Origin: Phymorhynchus buccinoides
Lineage: Eukaryota; Mollusca; Gastropoda; Neogastropoda; Raphitomidae
DNA: 64,000 bases
NCBI GenBank assembly: GCA_017654935.2
Contig: CM065680.1
Location: forward strand, 36,739,652-36,803,651
Direction: 5' to 3'
Shown piece after piece: positions 35,576 to 46,403 of this stretch. The notes beneath the pieces are model-generated. The model did no database searches, had not been told where the DNA came from, and worked only from the letters and a program-made list of their open reading frames with translations. How positions within the stretch are numbered: the stretch's first letter is position 1; every line of letters starts with the position of its first letter. The position numbers were made by a program, and so were the translations under genes.

Positions 35576-36887
35576 ATTGTGGATATGACAAAATATAGAG
35601 GGCAATATGCTCCTTTCACGTCAAGGTCACATTCTTATCAATTTTGTTCTAATCTCTTGTGTTTTACCAAATTGATATTTTTGCATGGATTGATTTTCAA
35701 CACAATCTTTAATGTGCATGTAAAATTTTGATTTGATTGGGATTTGTTTATAAATGGCCTTGATACTGATCACAGATACAACATAAAAATGGTGGGTAAA
35801 GAAAACAAGGTACCTGTGAAAGTGAAAAACGATCACAGATAGTAGGGCTATTTAGAATGTTGTACTAATAATGGTCTCAACTTTCATTAAAATTAGAAGC
35901 AATATATATTCTGGTTATCCTACATTCTATATAATGAATCCTTGGACTGGAACTAGAAATTTCATCTGTCACACAGTTGAATGATGTTTGTTTAACTTGG
36001 TAAACTAAAGTGTTTAGACATGATTAACTCATTCAAATTATGTATCAATCCATTAGCTGAATGTGCTATGTAAAATGTAATGTTACAAAATTCTCATAAT
36101 TACATATACTTTTGGCCAGTATTAAAGTAACATGACACAATGAAAAATTCACTGCTATAACATCACATTAGAGTTTAACAGTTTCAGTCTACATGCGTGT
36201 AGTCCTGTGCTACTTGTTCCGATAAGGTTGAAACATATCCCAGGCTATATTCCAGATTTGTTTATTTCTTGCCAAAAAAAAATTAATTCCAGCAATTCCT
36301 TCATTCCCTGCAGATTGCTGCTCCGTTTGTGATAACTGATTCAGCTCAACAAAAACTTCCTATAAGAAAGGTTTTGAGATTACCTTCTGCAGGTTTACTT
36401 TGGTCAAATTTAACCAAAGCTTACTTTTGTCCAGATGTTTGCCCCAATCTCCCCACTCCCCCTCCCCAACCTGACTAACCGTTACTCTCTCAACGCACCA
36501 CAACGCACAATGCAAAATTCAGCAAATAGTCATTTTTCCCACTTCTAACAGTATAAAACTGTCAGTCTTGTTGTTGTGGGCATTGTTATTATAAATGAAA
36601 GGCTCGTCTGTTAATAAAATTATGATAGTATTTACAGTAGAAGTACTATTTTCCAAGTTAGAAAAGAACATTTATTGTTTTGTGTGCTTGTTAAAATGGA
36701 AATAAATGTGATAGAAATGTAGACAGTCAGAGACTTTTAGACAGAAATCCAACATAGAAACAAATGACGTATTAATTCATATACACACCACATCTTTATA
36801 GTAGTATGTCCAGCTAAACAAAATAATATAGATAGATAATGGGCAACTTGGAGAAGCTATCAAAGCTCCACTCTAAAAACCTACATG
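35576..36887. other. Non-coding stretch, nothing recognised
   Basis: AT-rich intergenic DNA between the retroposon-like repeat and family C. No ORF, repeat or RNA gene could be recognised. Confidence 0.4.
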
Positions 36888-36972
36888 GAACCGACCCCCC
36901 TTTTTTCAGTCTTTTTTTCTCTCTTGAGGGTGCCAGAATGATCAATTAAATGATTATGGGCCCCAAAGAGTA
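36888..36972 (-). repeat. Interspersed repeat family C, minus copy
   Basis: Reverse complement of the block at 19440-19515: TGGAACCGACCCC, TTTTTTCAGTCTTTTTTT, TGAGGGTGCCAGAATGATCA, then GGGCCCCAAAGAG. Confidence 0.7.
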
Positions 36973-37246
36973 GTAGTGAAATTCTGAGGTTCTCGGTAGT
37001 CCAAGATTGTAAGGGCTCCACTATGTAGCTGATAAAAATTGTGCTTTAAAAACATACATTTGCTTAGCCTTTTGGTGGACTGTGGCTGTGAATGGGTGAT
37101 ACTATATTAAACATTGCTCATCACATTGTTCAATGCAACGTCAGGATTATGTGTGTGTGCATGTTCATTTCAACTTGTCTTACTTTTCATGCTCATTTCA
37201 ACTTGTTTGAAAAGTTTTGTTGGTTGTGATAATCTATTCTATCATG

Positions 37247-37429
37247 TTACCGTTTCACTACGAACTGAGTTTACTCTTCCAACTTGGGGCAAATGCCAAT
37301 TTACCAAAGACATAGTCTAAATAAGACTAAAATCACTTCCCTTGGCACGGTTACCGTGCATATAGCCGATGATATGATCCGGGTGACGTCACTTCCGTAG
37401 CGGCTATTTCAAATCAGAATAAATTTTCC
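37247..37429 (+). repeat. DIRS copy 1 left inverted terminal repeat
   Basis: Pairs with 43467-43649 almost base for base. It contains the palindrome TGACGTCA at 37384-37391 next to ACTTCCG, and GCACGGTTACCGTGC just before. The right repeat carries the same sites inverted. It may contain promoter elements. Confidence 0.9.
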
Positions 37430-37649
37430 AACCTTTGGGGCTGCCATGTTTTTTCTTCCCTCTACATTGTAAATTGTTTATCCGCCTGTTTCTACACCAT
37501 CCCGGCTTTTCTGTGTCCCTAACACCAAGTGGGGTTCAGGTTTGGTCGGCTAGCGCTATCTAACTTGATATTTTCTTGATTAATTGATTATATTTTGAAT
37601 TTTTTCGAAATTGTTGTTTGAGATTGTGCCGGTCTTTGCCCCCGGCGTC

Positions 37650-40103
37650 ATGTCGTCACTCGACCCTATCCCTACTCCAATTCCTTCTGTTGTTGTGTCG
37701 GGTTCTGTTACGCCCAAGCAAGGGCGTGACGATAAAGGGAAGTTCCTCCCTGTTTCTTCTTCGGCTAGCTCTAAGAAAGAGCCCAAGTCTAGACCATCTA
37801 GTTCTAAGAAGAGGAGTCTCTCCCCCCCTCCCACTCTGCTTTCCCCTATCCTTGAGTCGCAAGAGCAGGTTATTACTGTGGTCGATTCGTCATCTCTCGT
37901 TGCAGAAATGATCGCAGGTTTTCACGACAAGGGTATGGTGTTAGTCCCTGCCTCTTCTCTAACTTCTCACTTAGTTGAATCGAGGCCCACCTCAACACTG
38001 ACTACTCAGACTAGACAGACTTCTCAGGCCAAGCCCACGGATGAAGTTGGATTCTTAGCGGATCCTTATGGTCAGGACACACTCCCAGACGGTCCCCGAG
38101 ATTATTTTGCCGTTGGGGACGAAATTCCAGCCGTTATTTCGCCCGGCCAACTGGCCCGCATGGAGCGGCACACAGGCATTTCAGTTTCCCCACTGGACCC
38201 GGACCCGTACACGGACAGCTACCGCCCTTCACCGGCCCGCACGGGTCCCCGCACGGCCGGTCCGACCCGCCCGTCCTCTGACTTCCCGTACGAAGATTTT
38301 CAGCGGACACGTGAGTTACAAACCGCCCGTACGGGCAACGGAAAACCCAGACTCTCTCTCACGGACAGAAAACCAGAACTCTCTCAAAGCATGATCACAC
38401 AAGTGAGTGCTTCTGCCCGGTCCGTTCACGGTACAGATACCGTGTCCGCTACCGCTGGCCCGTCACCTGTTCAGCCGTTCACGGCTCCCGCTCGGCCGTC
38501 ACGGCCCGTCCGGTCCGGTCACGGCACACCCGTGACCGCTACCCGACCCGTCCGCAGCAGAAGCGACGGCTACCCGTTCGACGGCAACGGTTTCAACGGC
38601 AACCGTTGTGATGACAACCGCTACTACGGCTCCCGTGATGACGGCTCCGTTCCGGCCTCCACTGGCCGTGAACACCCCTCTGCGAGGAGAAACCCAACGG
38701 ATGGATTGCCTTCTGGTCATCCCTACGGGCAAGACTCAAACTTTCGGCGAGATTCATCCGCGGAAAATGAATTTTACCCGTCTGAATACGAGGGTTTTGA
38801 TGACTACGAGACTTACGATGACCCAGGTGTGCGTCATCGCTCTCAGTACACACCACGGACCCCTCTTCGGTCTCCTACCAATGACCGTCAGGAGACGGAA
38901 TCTGCCTCTCTTCAGGACCATGAGATCCCCCAGGATGAACTCCCTGTGCAGATGGAGCCCATCCCTTCAACTGGGAACTACCAGGGGTACTTGCATATTC
39001 TCCAGCCGTTCTGCAGTGACATTAAGCCCATGTCCCAGCCCAACAAGCAACGGCCTGACCAGCCTAATCCGTTTGGACAACTTCTTACGGAGAAAGAACC
39101 CCGCCTCGCCTTGCATACGTCGCCTTTCATCCGTCAGATTATTCGGCGGACAGATGCTGACTTGTGGACTACTCCCCCTCCAGTGGAGCAGGAGGACGAA
39201 GACACCCCTGCCGCTATGTACACTCCAGAAGCTATCCCTTCTGCCCCGGGACAGTTCATCAAGAGAGAGTTCTTTCCCCCATTCCAATTGGCGAACTCTT
39301 TTGTGCCGTTGCCTTCCTTCTCAGATGTGTCAACAAGTGAACGCACAAGTCTGGGCTACAGAGCAAAGAACAGATTCGCTCTTGTCGACATCTCCCAACA
39401 GTCGTTCAACAACCTCGAACGTTCTGTGTTCTCGATTCTAAGGGCATCTTCACTAGCCACCTCTATGCTCCAGTCCCTGCCGCAAATAGTGGGCTCTACC
39501 CCAACCAAACAGCCTGAAGACTTTCAGTTGAGTCAGGAGATCGATGAGCGAGCTCTTGGTGTCGCTCTCGCTTCGCTCTCCCAGGCGGTCAACTCTATTG
39601 CCTATGTCGCTTCGTCGTCCAAGACTCAGCTCGCTGCCCTATACAGAGACTCAGTGCTAGCGAAATCCAGCGTTTCTCTGTCCACCTTCGAAAGATCGAA
39701 GATTCGCTCCTGTCCTTCGACATCCTCTTCGACCTTCCACCCGGCCTCACTCAAGGAGACCCTGGATGAGGCGAAGAAACGTAAACACGAATTGTCTCAG
39801 GAGCACATCATGAGTTGGGCCCGACGTTCGGCGAACCGTGAGTTCGCTCCCCCGCCGGCAAAGCGACCTCGTCCTGATCAGAGACGGCCAAGTTACGTCC
39901 CTTCTCGGGGCATGGCTTCCAGAGGACGCTCTTCCCACCAACCGTCCTCTCGCCAACACGCTCATCCTCCGCGCCCCCCTCACCAGTTCCAACCCTCCAC
40001 CTCGCCCCGTGGGGTCTCATCCTCTGGGCGGCGCGCTGGCTGGCCGGGTCATGCCCGGTATGCCCGAGCACCGTTCAGGGGACGGAAGCAGCATTTTCAG
40101 TAA
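37650..40103 (+). CDS. DIRS copy 1 ORF1, Gag-like protein
   Basis: The ATG at 37650 (MSSLDPIPTPIPS) is the first in this frame and gives 817 aa; the frame is open 39 bp further upstream without an ATG. The protein is rich in Pro, Ser, Arg and Thr, acidic in the middle (DDYETYDDPG) and ends in a basic, Pro/Arg/His-rich tail. No zinc knuckle or other domain was recognised. Position and length fit the Gag-like ORF1 of DIRS elements, presumed to package the RNA. It differs from copy 2 by one Lys/Asn change near residue 130. The stop is 14 bp before the first non-ATG start-like codon of the RT frame. Confidence 0.8.
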   Translation: MSSLDPIPTPIPSVVVSGSVTPKQGRDDKGKFLPVSSSASSKKEPKSRPSSSKKRSLSPPPTLLSPILESQEQVITVVDSSSLVAEMIAGFHDKGMVLVPASSLTSHLVESRPTSTLTTQTRQTSQAKPTDEVGFLADPYGQDTLPDGPRDYFAVGDEIPAVISPGQLARMERHTGISVSPLDPDPYTDSYRPSPARTGPRTAGPTRPSSDFPYEDFQRTRELQTARTGNGKPRLSLTDRKPELSQSMITQVSASARSVHGTDTVSATAGPSPVQPFTAPARPSRPVRSGHGTPVTATRPVRSRSDGYPFDGNGFNGNRCDDNRYYGSRDDGSVPASTGREHPSARRNPTDGLPSGHPYGQDSNFRRDSSAENEFYPSEYEGFDDYETYDDPGVRHRSQYTPRTPLRSPTNDRQETESASLQDHEIPQDELPVQMEPIPSTGNYQGYLHILQPFCSDIKPMSQPNKQRPDQPNPFGQLLTEKEPRLALHTSPFIRQIIRRTDADLWTTPPPVEQEDEDTPAAMYTPEAIPSAPGQFIKREFFPPFQLANSFVPLPSFSDVSTSERTSLGYRAKNRFALVDISQQSFNNLERSVFSILRASSLATSMLQSLPQIVGSTPTKQPEDFQLSQEIDERALGVALASLSQAVNSIAYVASSSKTQLAALYRDSVLAKSSVSLSTFERSKIRSCPSTSSSTFHPASLKETLDEAKKRKHELSQEHIMSWARRSANREFAPPPAKRPRPDQRRPSYVPSRGMASRGRSSHQPSSRQHAHPPRPPHQFQPSTSPRGVSSSGRRAGWPGHARYARAPFRGRKQHFQ

Positions 40104-40117
40104 AGCCCGCTCCTCCT

Positions 40118-42071
40118 TTGAAGGATCCGGCACTCTCGGCCAATTCAAGTGCCGGTTCCCTGTTGGAATGCCTTCCAGCATGGGAACGCTTGGTCGCGAG
40201 CCCCTGGATCCTTCAGGTGGTGCGGGCAGGCTTCCGGTTCCCGTTTTCTCGGGAACCTCCCCTGTCTTCCTCCCCCATCTCCTTCCCCCCCCCCCTCGGA
40301 CCCAGCGAAGCTCAACGTCCTTCAAAAGGAGATCGACTCCCTGCTCCAGAAGTCGGCCATCGTCCCGGTGGTCCCTACGGACCCTGGCTTCTACTCCAGA
40401 CTCTTCGTGGTGCCCAAGAAGAACGGGGAGTTTCGTCCGGTCTTGGACCTTTCCCCCCTCAACAAGTTCATCCGAACCCCCAAATTCAAGATGGAGACTG
40501 CCGCCTCCATCCGTCTGGCAGTTCATCCAAACGACTGGTCGACGTCCATCGACCTCAAGGACGCCTACTTTCACGTGGCCATCCACCCTTCTCGACATCG
40601 CTTCCTGAGGTTCGTTTGGGGACAACAAACCTACCAGTTCGTGGCTCTGCCCTTTGGGCTATCCCCAGCTCCATGGATCTTCACGAGAATCGTCAAGGAG
40701 TTAGCCCGCCTGGCCAGGGCAAGATCGATCCGCCTGCACATCTACCTCGACGATTGGCTTCTGCTGGCCTCTTCCCGCAGTCTCTGCCGTTCCCACACAG
40801 ACACCCTGGTCAAACTATCTCGCTCTCTGGGCTTTCGGATCCACGATCAGAAATCAGATCTCGTCCCTTCAACCACCTTCTCCTACCTGGGAATGGTGTT
40901 CGACACCGTACGGTTTCGTGTCCAGCCAACTCAGGACCGAGTCCTCAGCCTGCTGAACTCAGTGACTCTTCTCAGACAGAGATCTTCGGCGTCAGCCCGG
41001 CAACTCCTCCGGCTTCTAGGGCTGATGGAGTCTGTTGCGGACCTACTACCATTGGCCAGAGTCCACAAGAGGCCTCTTCAACGCCACCTCTCGGCCAGGG
41101 CAATCTCACATGTGCCTCTCGATCACCAGATAGAGCTAGGCCCTTGGTTCCTCGAGTCGACAGCCCAATGGGCGAAGATCTCTTGGCTCAACGACGCAGT
41201 TCCCATCCGTCCGCTTCAACAGCAACGGTTCCTCCACACGGATGCGTCTACGGCTGGATGGGGAGCACATTTAGACAACGAGGAGGTCTCAGGTCTTTGG
41301 ACCCCGTCGGAGTCCCTTCTACATATCAACCTTCTCGAGCTGGAGGCGGTTGCTCGAGCTCTCAAGGTGTTCGCCCCCCTCCTCTCGGACTTTTGGGTCA
41401 CTGTCTGCGGCGACAACACCACAGCCCTTTCATACCTACGCCGCCAGGGCGGCACTCGCTCCGTGCTACTCTCAAAGAAAGCGGAGGAGATCCTGCTGTG
41501 GGCTCAAGCCAACCACACCTTCCTCTCTGTGGAATATGTTCCTGGAAGACTCAATGTTCTGGCGGACCAGCTGAGCAGGAAGGGCCAGATCCTCCCAACG
41601 GAGTGGACAATTGCACACCAATCTCTACTTCCTCTGTGGGAGTCCTGGGGCAAACCTCACGTGGACTTGTTCGCCACCAAGTACAACTCAAGGCTTCAGC
41701 TCTATGTTTCTCCTATGAGGGACCCCCAGGCACTGGCGCGCAACGCTTTCTCCATACCCTGGACAGGCATGTCGGCATATGCCTACCCCCCGACATCACT
41801 CCTTCCGAAAGTCCTGGAGAAATACTCCCGCGACAAGCCTCGGCTGATCATCGTCGCCCCGTTCTGGGAATCCAGCCCCTGGTTCCCCGAACTAGTCAAC
41901 CTGTCTCACACACCTCCCTTCCGGCTGCACCTGACAGACCGCACCCTGCTCCAGCCTCGCACAGGAGTCGGTCACGCAAGCCCAGAAACGTTTCAGCTGA
42001 CCGCATGGCTACTATGCGGTCAGGCCTGCAATCACGAGGGATCCCATCCAGAACCATTGACCTCATGCTGA
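40118..42071 (+). pseudogene. DIRS copy 1 RT/RNase H ORF, frameshifted in a C-run
   Basis: The N-terminal part (KDPALSANSS to SSPISFPPP) and the reverse transcriptase are in different frames here, because the C-run at 40285-40295 has 11 C where copy 2 has 10. After the run the RT/RNase H/methyltransferase-like frame is open to the stop at 42069-42071, with FVVPKKNGEFRPVLDLSPLN, the catalytic YLDDW, RNase H TDAS, LLELEA, GDN and ADQLSRK, then PHVDLFATK. The domain set is as in copy 2. It might still be made from an internal start, or the extra C might be a sequencing error in a homopolymer. Confidence 0.85.
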
Positions 42072-43084
42072 AAGCCAGGAGACAGAGTACAAACAGACTC
42101 TATGACATCAGGTGGGCCTCATGGTTCGAGTTCTGCTCTTCTCACGGTTTCCCCCCTCTGAACCCTTCAGCCTCTGAGTTCGCTCGATTCCTCTCTCACC
42201 TACATCTGGATAGGGGTCTTTCGGCTCAAACGCTCAACGGGTACAAGGCCGCTGTGTCTCATACTGTAGCTGTTTCTAGAGGCAAGAAGTCTCCCTCCTT
42301 CTCGAGTTCAATAGAGGTGTCGCATGTCATTGATGCAGTTCGCAACCTGTCGGTTACTCGGTCAGTTAGGTTTCCCCAGTGGGATATCTTCCTCGTCCTG
42401 TCATTCCTCAGGGATTACTGTGAACCCATGTCGTCTCTGTCACTCAAGCTCCTCACCTTTAAGACTGTCTTTCTGGTTTCACTCGCCACGGCTAGGCGTG
42501 TTAGCGGCGTCCACGCTCTTAGCGGTTTAGATAGCGACATCGAGTTCTCATCTGATCCCCAATCTGTGACACTGTCTTTTTTGCCAGAGTTTCGGGCTAA
42601 AAATCAGCCCTCCCAGACATCTTCTCCTTCTGTCACCATTCAGAGCATCAAGCAGATCCTCTCACAGGATGATGAAGATAGGTTCTTATGCCCTGTCAGG
42701 GCTATTAAGTTCTACCTGAAGAGAACTTCCTCGTTTAGGGGGCAACGACGTAGGCTGTTTATCTCTCTGAATGAGAGGTATGCTAAGGACATAATCAAAT
42801 CCACCATTTCCCGATGGTTAATTTGTACTATTAAGCTAGCCTATGCCCACGCCGACAAAGCCTTGCCCCTCAACCCAATACGGGCCCACGAAATCAGGGC
42901 CATCAGCGCCTCTCTCGCCATGATCAAAGGTGTCCCCTTGTCCCACATCATGGAGTCTGCATTCTGGCGATCCCAGTCCACCTTCAGCAGCTTTTACCTC
43001 AGGCATTACTCTGCCCGCAGACAGGACAACACCTTCGGCATCAGGAAGGCTGTCCTGGCTCAGACCCCGGTCTCCCTGAACTAA
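42005..43084 (+). CDS. DIRS copy 1 ORF3, tyrosine recombinase
   Basis: From the in-frame ATG at 42005 the protein is 359 aa and overlaps the end of the RT ORF by 67 bp. The frame itself is open much further upstream (from 40118), so the true start is uncertain. An N-terminal core-binding region (STNRLYDIRWASWFEFC, LSAQTLNGYKAAVSH) precedes the catalytic domain. The tetrad is visible: Arg near 164 (ATARRVSG), His295 and Arg298 (HEIR), Trp321 (AFWRS) and Tyr335 (RHYSA). It would insert the circular DNA copy. Identical to copy 2 by eye. Confidence 0.92.
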   Translation: MATMRSGLQSRGIPSRTIDLMLKARRQSTNRLYDIRWASWFEFCSSHGFPPLNPSASEFARFLSHLHLDRGLSAQTLNGYKAAVSHTVAVSRGKKSPSFSSSIEVSHVIDAVRNLSVTRSVRFPQWDIFLVLSFLRDYCEPMSSLSLKLLTFKTVFLVSLATARRVSGVHALSGLDSDIEFSSDPQSVTLSFLPEFRAKNQPSQTSSPSVTIQSIKQILSQDDEDRFLCPVRAIKFYLKRTSSFRGQRRRLFISLNERYAKDIIKSTISRWLICTIKLAYAHADKALPLNPIRAHEIRAISASLAMIKGVPLSHIMESAFWRSQSTFSSFYLRHYSARRQDNTFGIRKAVLAQTPVSLN

Positions 43085-43310
43085 GGTAACGTGATGGGGT
43101 ACTTGTGGTTTGTATGCATATTCATGCTTTGTTGGGGGGGGTATGTGGGTTTTATGTGATCGGCACATGTGGTCCCCCCCCCCGTTCCCGGGAGACCTGC
43201 CCATGGATACCCAAGCAATTGGCCCCTATGGGGTAGGCTGTATTGACTAATTGTTGTTTTTTCTCTAGGAGTTCAACAATGTTTCTTGCCCACCTCCTCG
43301 TTGGCAATCA

Positions 43311-43409
43311 ACTCAGTTCGTAGTGAAACGGTAACATGATAGAATAGATTGTTTGATTTAGATTAATATATCTATCTATTCTATCTATATACTTACCGTT
43401 TCACTACGA
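43311..43409 (+). repeat. DIRS copy 1 internal complementary region
   Basis: The left half (43311-43350) is the reverse complement of the element's first 40 bp, and the right half (43351-43409) of its last 59 bp. The two meet with no extra base at 43350/43351. Such a region is thought to template the joining of the ends into a circle during replication. Confidence 0.92.
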
Positions 43410-43466
43410 GTAAAGATTCCCTCCCATCCTCCCTCCTTTGTGAACCATTGTTTTACTCAAGTTTCA

Positions 43467-43649
43467 GGAAAATTTATCCTGATTTGAAATAGCCGCTACG
43501 GAAGTGACGTCACCCGGATCATATCATCGGCTATATGCACGGTAACCGTGCCAAGGGAAGTGATTTTAGTCTTATTTAGACTATGTCTTTGGTAAATTGG
43601 CATTTGCCCCAAGTTGGAAGAGTAAACTCAGTTCGTAGTGAAACGGTAA
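43467..43649 (-). repeat. DIRS copy 1 right inverted terminal repeat
   Basis: Reverse complement of 37247-37429. TGACGTCA lies at 43505-43512. It is followed by a 42-bp outer extension rich in ATAGATAGA-type sequence that has no partner at the left end except in the internal complementary region. Confidence 0.9.
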
Positions 43650-43691
43650 GTATATAGATAGAATAGATAGATATATTAATCTAAATCAAAC

Positions 43692-44800
43692 ATTTAGCCA
43701 GTATGTGTTGGCCAACAGATTCTTTTTGTTCTTGTGATTTAAATGTTAGTTTTGAAGCGTACAGTAACATTGTCTCACTAACCAGAGCATATCAGTTAAG
43801 TGCATGTATACTTTTTTTTTTAACTGGACTTTTCAGATGTTAGCCCTGATTCTGAAGGTTACAATATCTTTTGAATGCCGGACAACTTATGGAAAAACAA
43901 TTTAGTTGCCAAACAGTATGTTCAAATCAATGTGAAATACATAATATATTATGCATTTAAACTAGATCATGATGTATTTCATACATTTATTTCTGTAATT
44001 TGTTGATGCAAGATCTTAGCGCAGTGTGATGCTCTTAAGTCAGAAATGTAAACAGGGAATTTTGTATCTAACGTCTTTTGCTTAGTACACTGTAATACTT
44101 TGTAAAAAATGTAAAGAGGGAAAATTGTATCCATCATTCATCTTTACTTTCAAGTCATTGAATGTGTTAGAATATTCTTTGTTTTAGATTCAGCATCATA
44201 GATGCACATATGTGCGTAAGGACGCTGATTCCCTTGAAAACTGATAGTGATTTAAATTATAACGATATCCATTGCAGACATGATAAAAGCATTTCTGGAA
44301 ATAACATTGCCTAGTAACTCTGGTAAATATGGTTTATCTGTTACACTGCCTAATGAAACATGCTAGCCTGAAAATGGCAAGAGTTATAAATAGGAATTAT
44401 CTAAACTGTTATCACTTCTGTTGAAAACAGGATTCATGGATACATGTTTAATGTCTCCCTTAGACAAAAACCGAACAAAATGAGGATTTAAACCTTCAAT
44501 TTGTTAATGGTGATTGATGTTCATGTTTACTATTATTAGATATTTTGACTTCCAGTCAACATTTATTTTATAATAATTTGCTCAGATATGTTATTACAGC
44601 TTTATGTGTCTTTTTACAGTCTTTGATTGGTTAGCATGCAATTAACATTTGTACAAGTGTAAACCTTTTCAGTGTTAAGTGTGAAGTCTTGAGTCACTAG
44701 TGAAAAATAAACCCACCGGAAAAGAACCAATTTGTTTGTGTCTACATGTGGAGAATGGTATTAATTTGTTTAAAAAAGATAGGACTTTACTTATTTCATA
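43692..44800. other. Non-coding stretch between DIRS copy 1 and a mariner remnant
   Basis: AT-rich DNA. No repeat family or ORF recognised. Confidence 0.4.
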
Positions 44801-45019
44801 TACAAGGTGCACTACAGAAGTTTTGAGACTTTTTTGGAAGACACTTTCAACTGGCCTACATTATAGTAACTTTAGTACATCATTACTACACATGCAATGA
44901 GTTTACAAATTTTGTGTTCCTAGCTTGAAGGAGACGGCTGTTACAGCATTTTAACACACCCCACTGCACGCTGCCATGTCACAGCTGATTAGCAGGCCAC
45001 AACAGGCCAAAGGCTCTCC

Positions 45020-45150
45020 TTCAGCTTGAAGAACAACCTGGGGGAAGGTCTGGACTGTAGGGAGGGTGAGTGACAGTCTTGATGCCCATTTCTGTGAAGT
45101 AGCTTGTCACCAGGATGGAATTGTGGACTAGAGCATTGTCCTGCTGCAGG
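45020..45150 (-). pseudogene. Mariner transposase fragment
   Basis: Minus-strand translation reads HLQQDNALVHNSILVTSYF then TEMGIKTVTHPPYSPDLPP. QDNA-VH and HPPYSPDL are the hallmark blocks around the second and third catalytic acids of mariner transposases. Only about 42 codons are readable, and the N-terminal part of the protein was not found. Confidence 0.8.
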
Positions 45151-45525
45151 TGTCACCGACAGAAATTGGGCCCGATTAGCGGGACCTGGCTGGCTGGGTC
45201 ATTCCCTCGCTTGGCATGGCATCACATTGGGGACCGATCAGCAGAACCTGGCTGGCTGGCCCAGGTTTTACTGTCCTCTTCTTCTTCTGTCAACTTTCTT
45301 CTTCTTTTTAGTACTTCAGTGCGCATTTCTGCAGATCTCCTAAAGTAACAGCGACAGAATGGTCAAAAGTGACTGGTCGCTATACGGAAGGAAGACCCCA
45401 TTTGAAGAGCTCTGACCCGTTGGTGGTGACAAAATCTCTTCCTGAACTTCCCCAAAACCTCTACAGTGTTCTGGTGGGAACCCAGTGGATGTACAATATG
45501 CCCTTGCTGTTTAAGAATGGGATTT

Positions 45526-45655
45526 CTTCTGCGTTCCCAGGCCATATGGCCATAATGGGTAAGGTACGTATATATGTGTCCGATTTTCAGTTTGCACTGG
45601 TCTCCCTGCTGCGTACAGCCGACATATTCCGATTTCGGAGGAGGAAGAATGGAAT
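45526..45655 (+). repeat. Interspersed repeat family D, copy 1
   Basis: TTCTGC-TTCCCAGGCCAT, CCATAATGGGT, TTTTCAGTTTGCACTGGTCT and ACATTCCGATTTCGGAGGAG match 63836-63945. It lies inside the mariner remnant, probably as a later insertion. Confidence 0.65.
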
Positions 45656-46000
45656 AATTATGAGCTGAGCTTTCCAGTTTTAGTTTAACTGGCCTTGGGT
45701 CCATGGGAGTCGGGGTGCTTCCATTGGGTGCTCTGCTTCCTGGTCTCTGGAGCATCTGAAAAACTGATGCACCGCTCATACAAGCTATCCCACCAGCAGA
45801 CTCAATCATGTAATACATTTCTACAGCATTTTTGCCCAGTTTAACACAAAACTAGTCAAACGAGCTTTCAAATTGTCATCACATTCTGACTGCATTCTGC
45901 AAACCAATCAGCTGTGACAATGCGGCGTGCAGTGGATGTGTTAAAAGTGCTAACGACAGTCTCCTTCAAAGTTATGAAAACCAAAATCTATTCTATCATG

Positions 46001-46183
46001 TTACCGTTTCACTACGAACTGAGTTTACTCTTCCAACTTGGGGCAAATGCCAATTTACCAAAGACATAGTCTAAATAAGACTAAAATCACTTCCCTTGGC
46101 ACGGTTACCGTGCATATAGCCGATGATATGATCCGGGTGACGTCACTTCCGTAGCGGCTATTTCAAATCAGAATAAATTTTCC
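46001..46183 (+). repeat. DIRS copy 2 left inverted terminal repeat
   Basis: As in copy 1; TGACGTCA is at 46138-46145. Pairs with 52220-52402. Confidence 0.9.
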
Positions 46184-46403
46184 AACCTTTGGGGCTGCCA
46201 TGTTTTTTCTTCCCTCTACATTGTAAATTGTTTATCCGCCTGTTTCTACACCATCCCGGCTTTTCTGTGTCCCTAACACCAAGTGGGGTTCAGGTTTGGT
46301 CGGCTAGCGCTATCTAACTTGATATTTTCTTGATTAATTGATTATATTTTGAATTTTTTCGAAATTGTTGTTTGAGATTGTGCCGGTCTTTGCCCCCGGC
46401 GTC

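Larger units (their letters stand above)
37231..43691 (+). mobile_element. DIRS-type tyrosine-recombinase retrotransposon, copy 1 (6461 bp)
   Basis: Inverted terminal repeats of 183 bp lie at 37247-37429 and 43467-43649, with unequal outer extensions. An internal complementary region at 43311-43409 is the reverse complement of the two extreme ends joined: 43311-43350 pairs with 37231-37270 and 43351-43409 with 43633-43691. This layout, plus a tyrosine recombinase in place of a DDE integrase, defines DIRS1-group elements, which are thought to integrate a circular intermediate. The ORFs are Gag-like, RT/RNase H and recombinase. No target-site duplication is visible, as expected. It differs from copy 2 by one C in a C-run and four base changes that I found by eye. 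Confidence 0.95.

Noticed and set aside
37656..40628. Minus-strand and alternative-frame ORFs of 70-277 codons inside DIRS copy 1, and the same set in copy 2
   Set aside because: Shadows of ORF1-3 caused by C-rich, stop-poor sequence. None shows a domain. The only one kept for discussion is the long recombinase frame.
45363..45818. 151-codon minus-strand ORF in the mariner remnant
   Set aside because: No transposase motif in this frame, and part of it is the family D repeat. The true transposase remnant is at 45020-45150.
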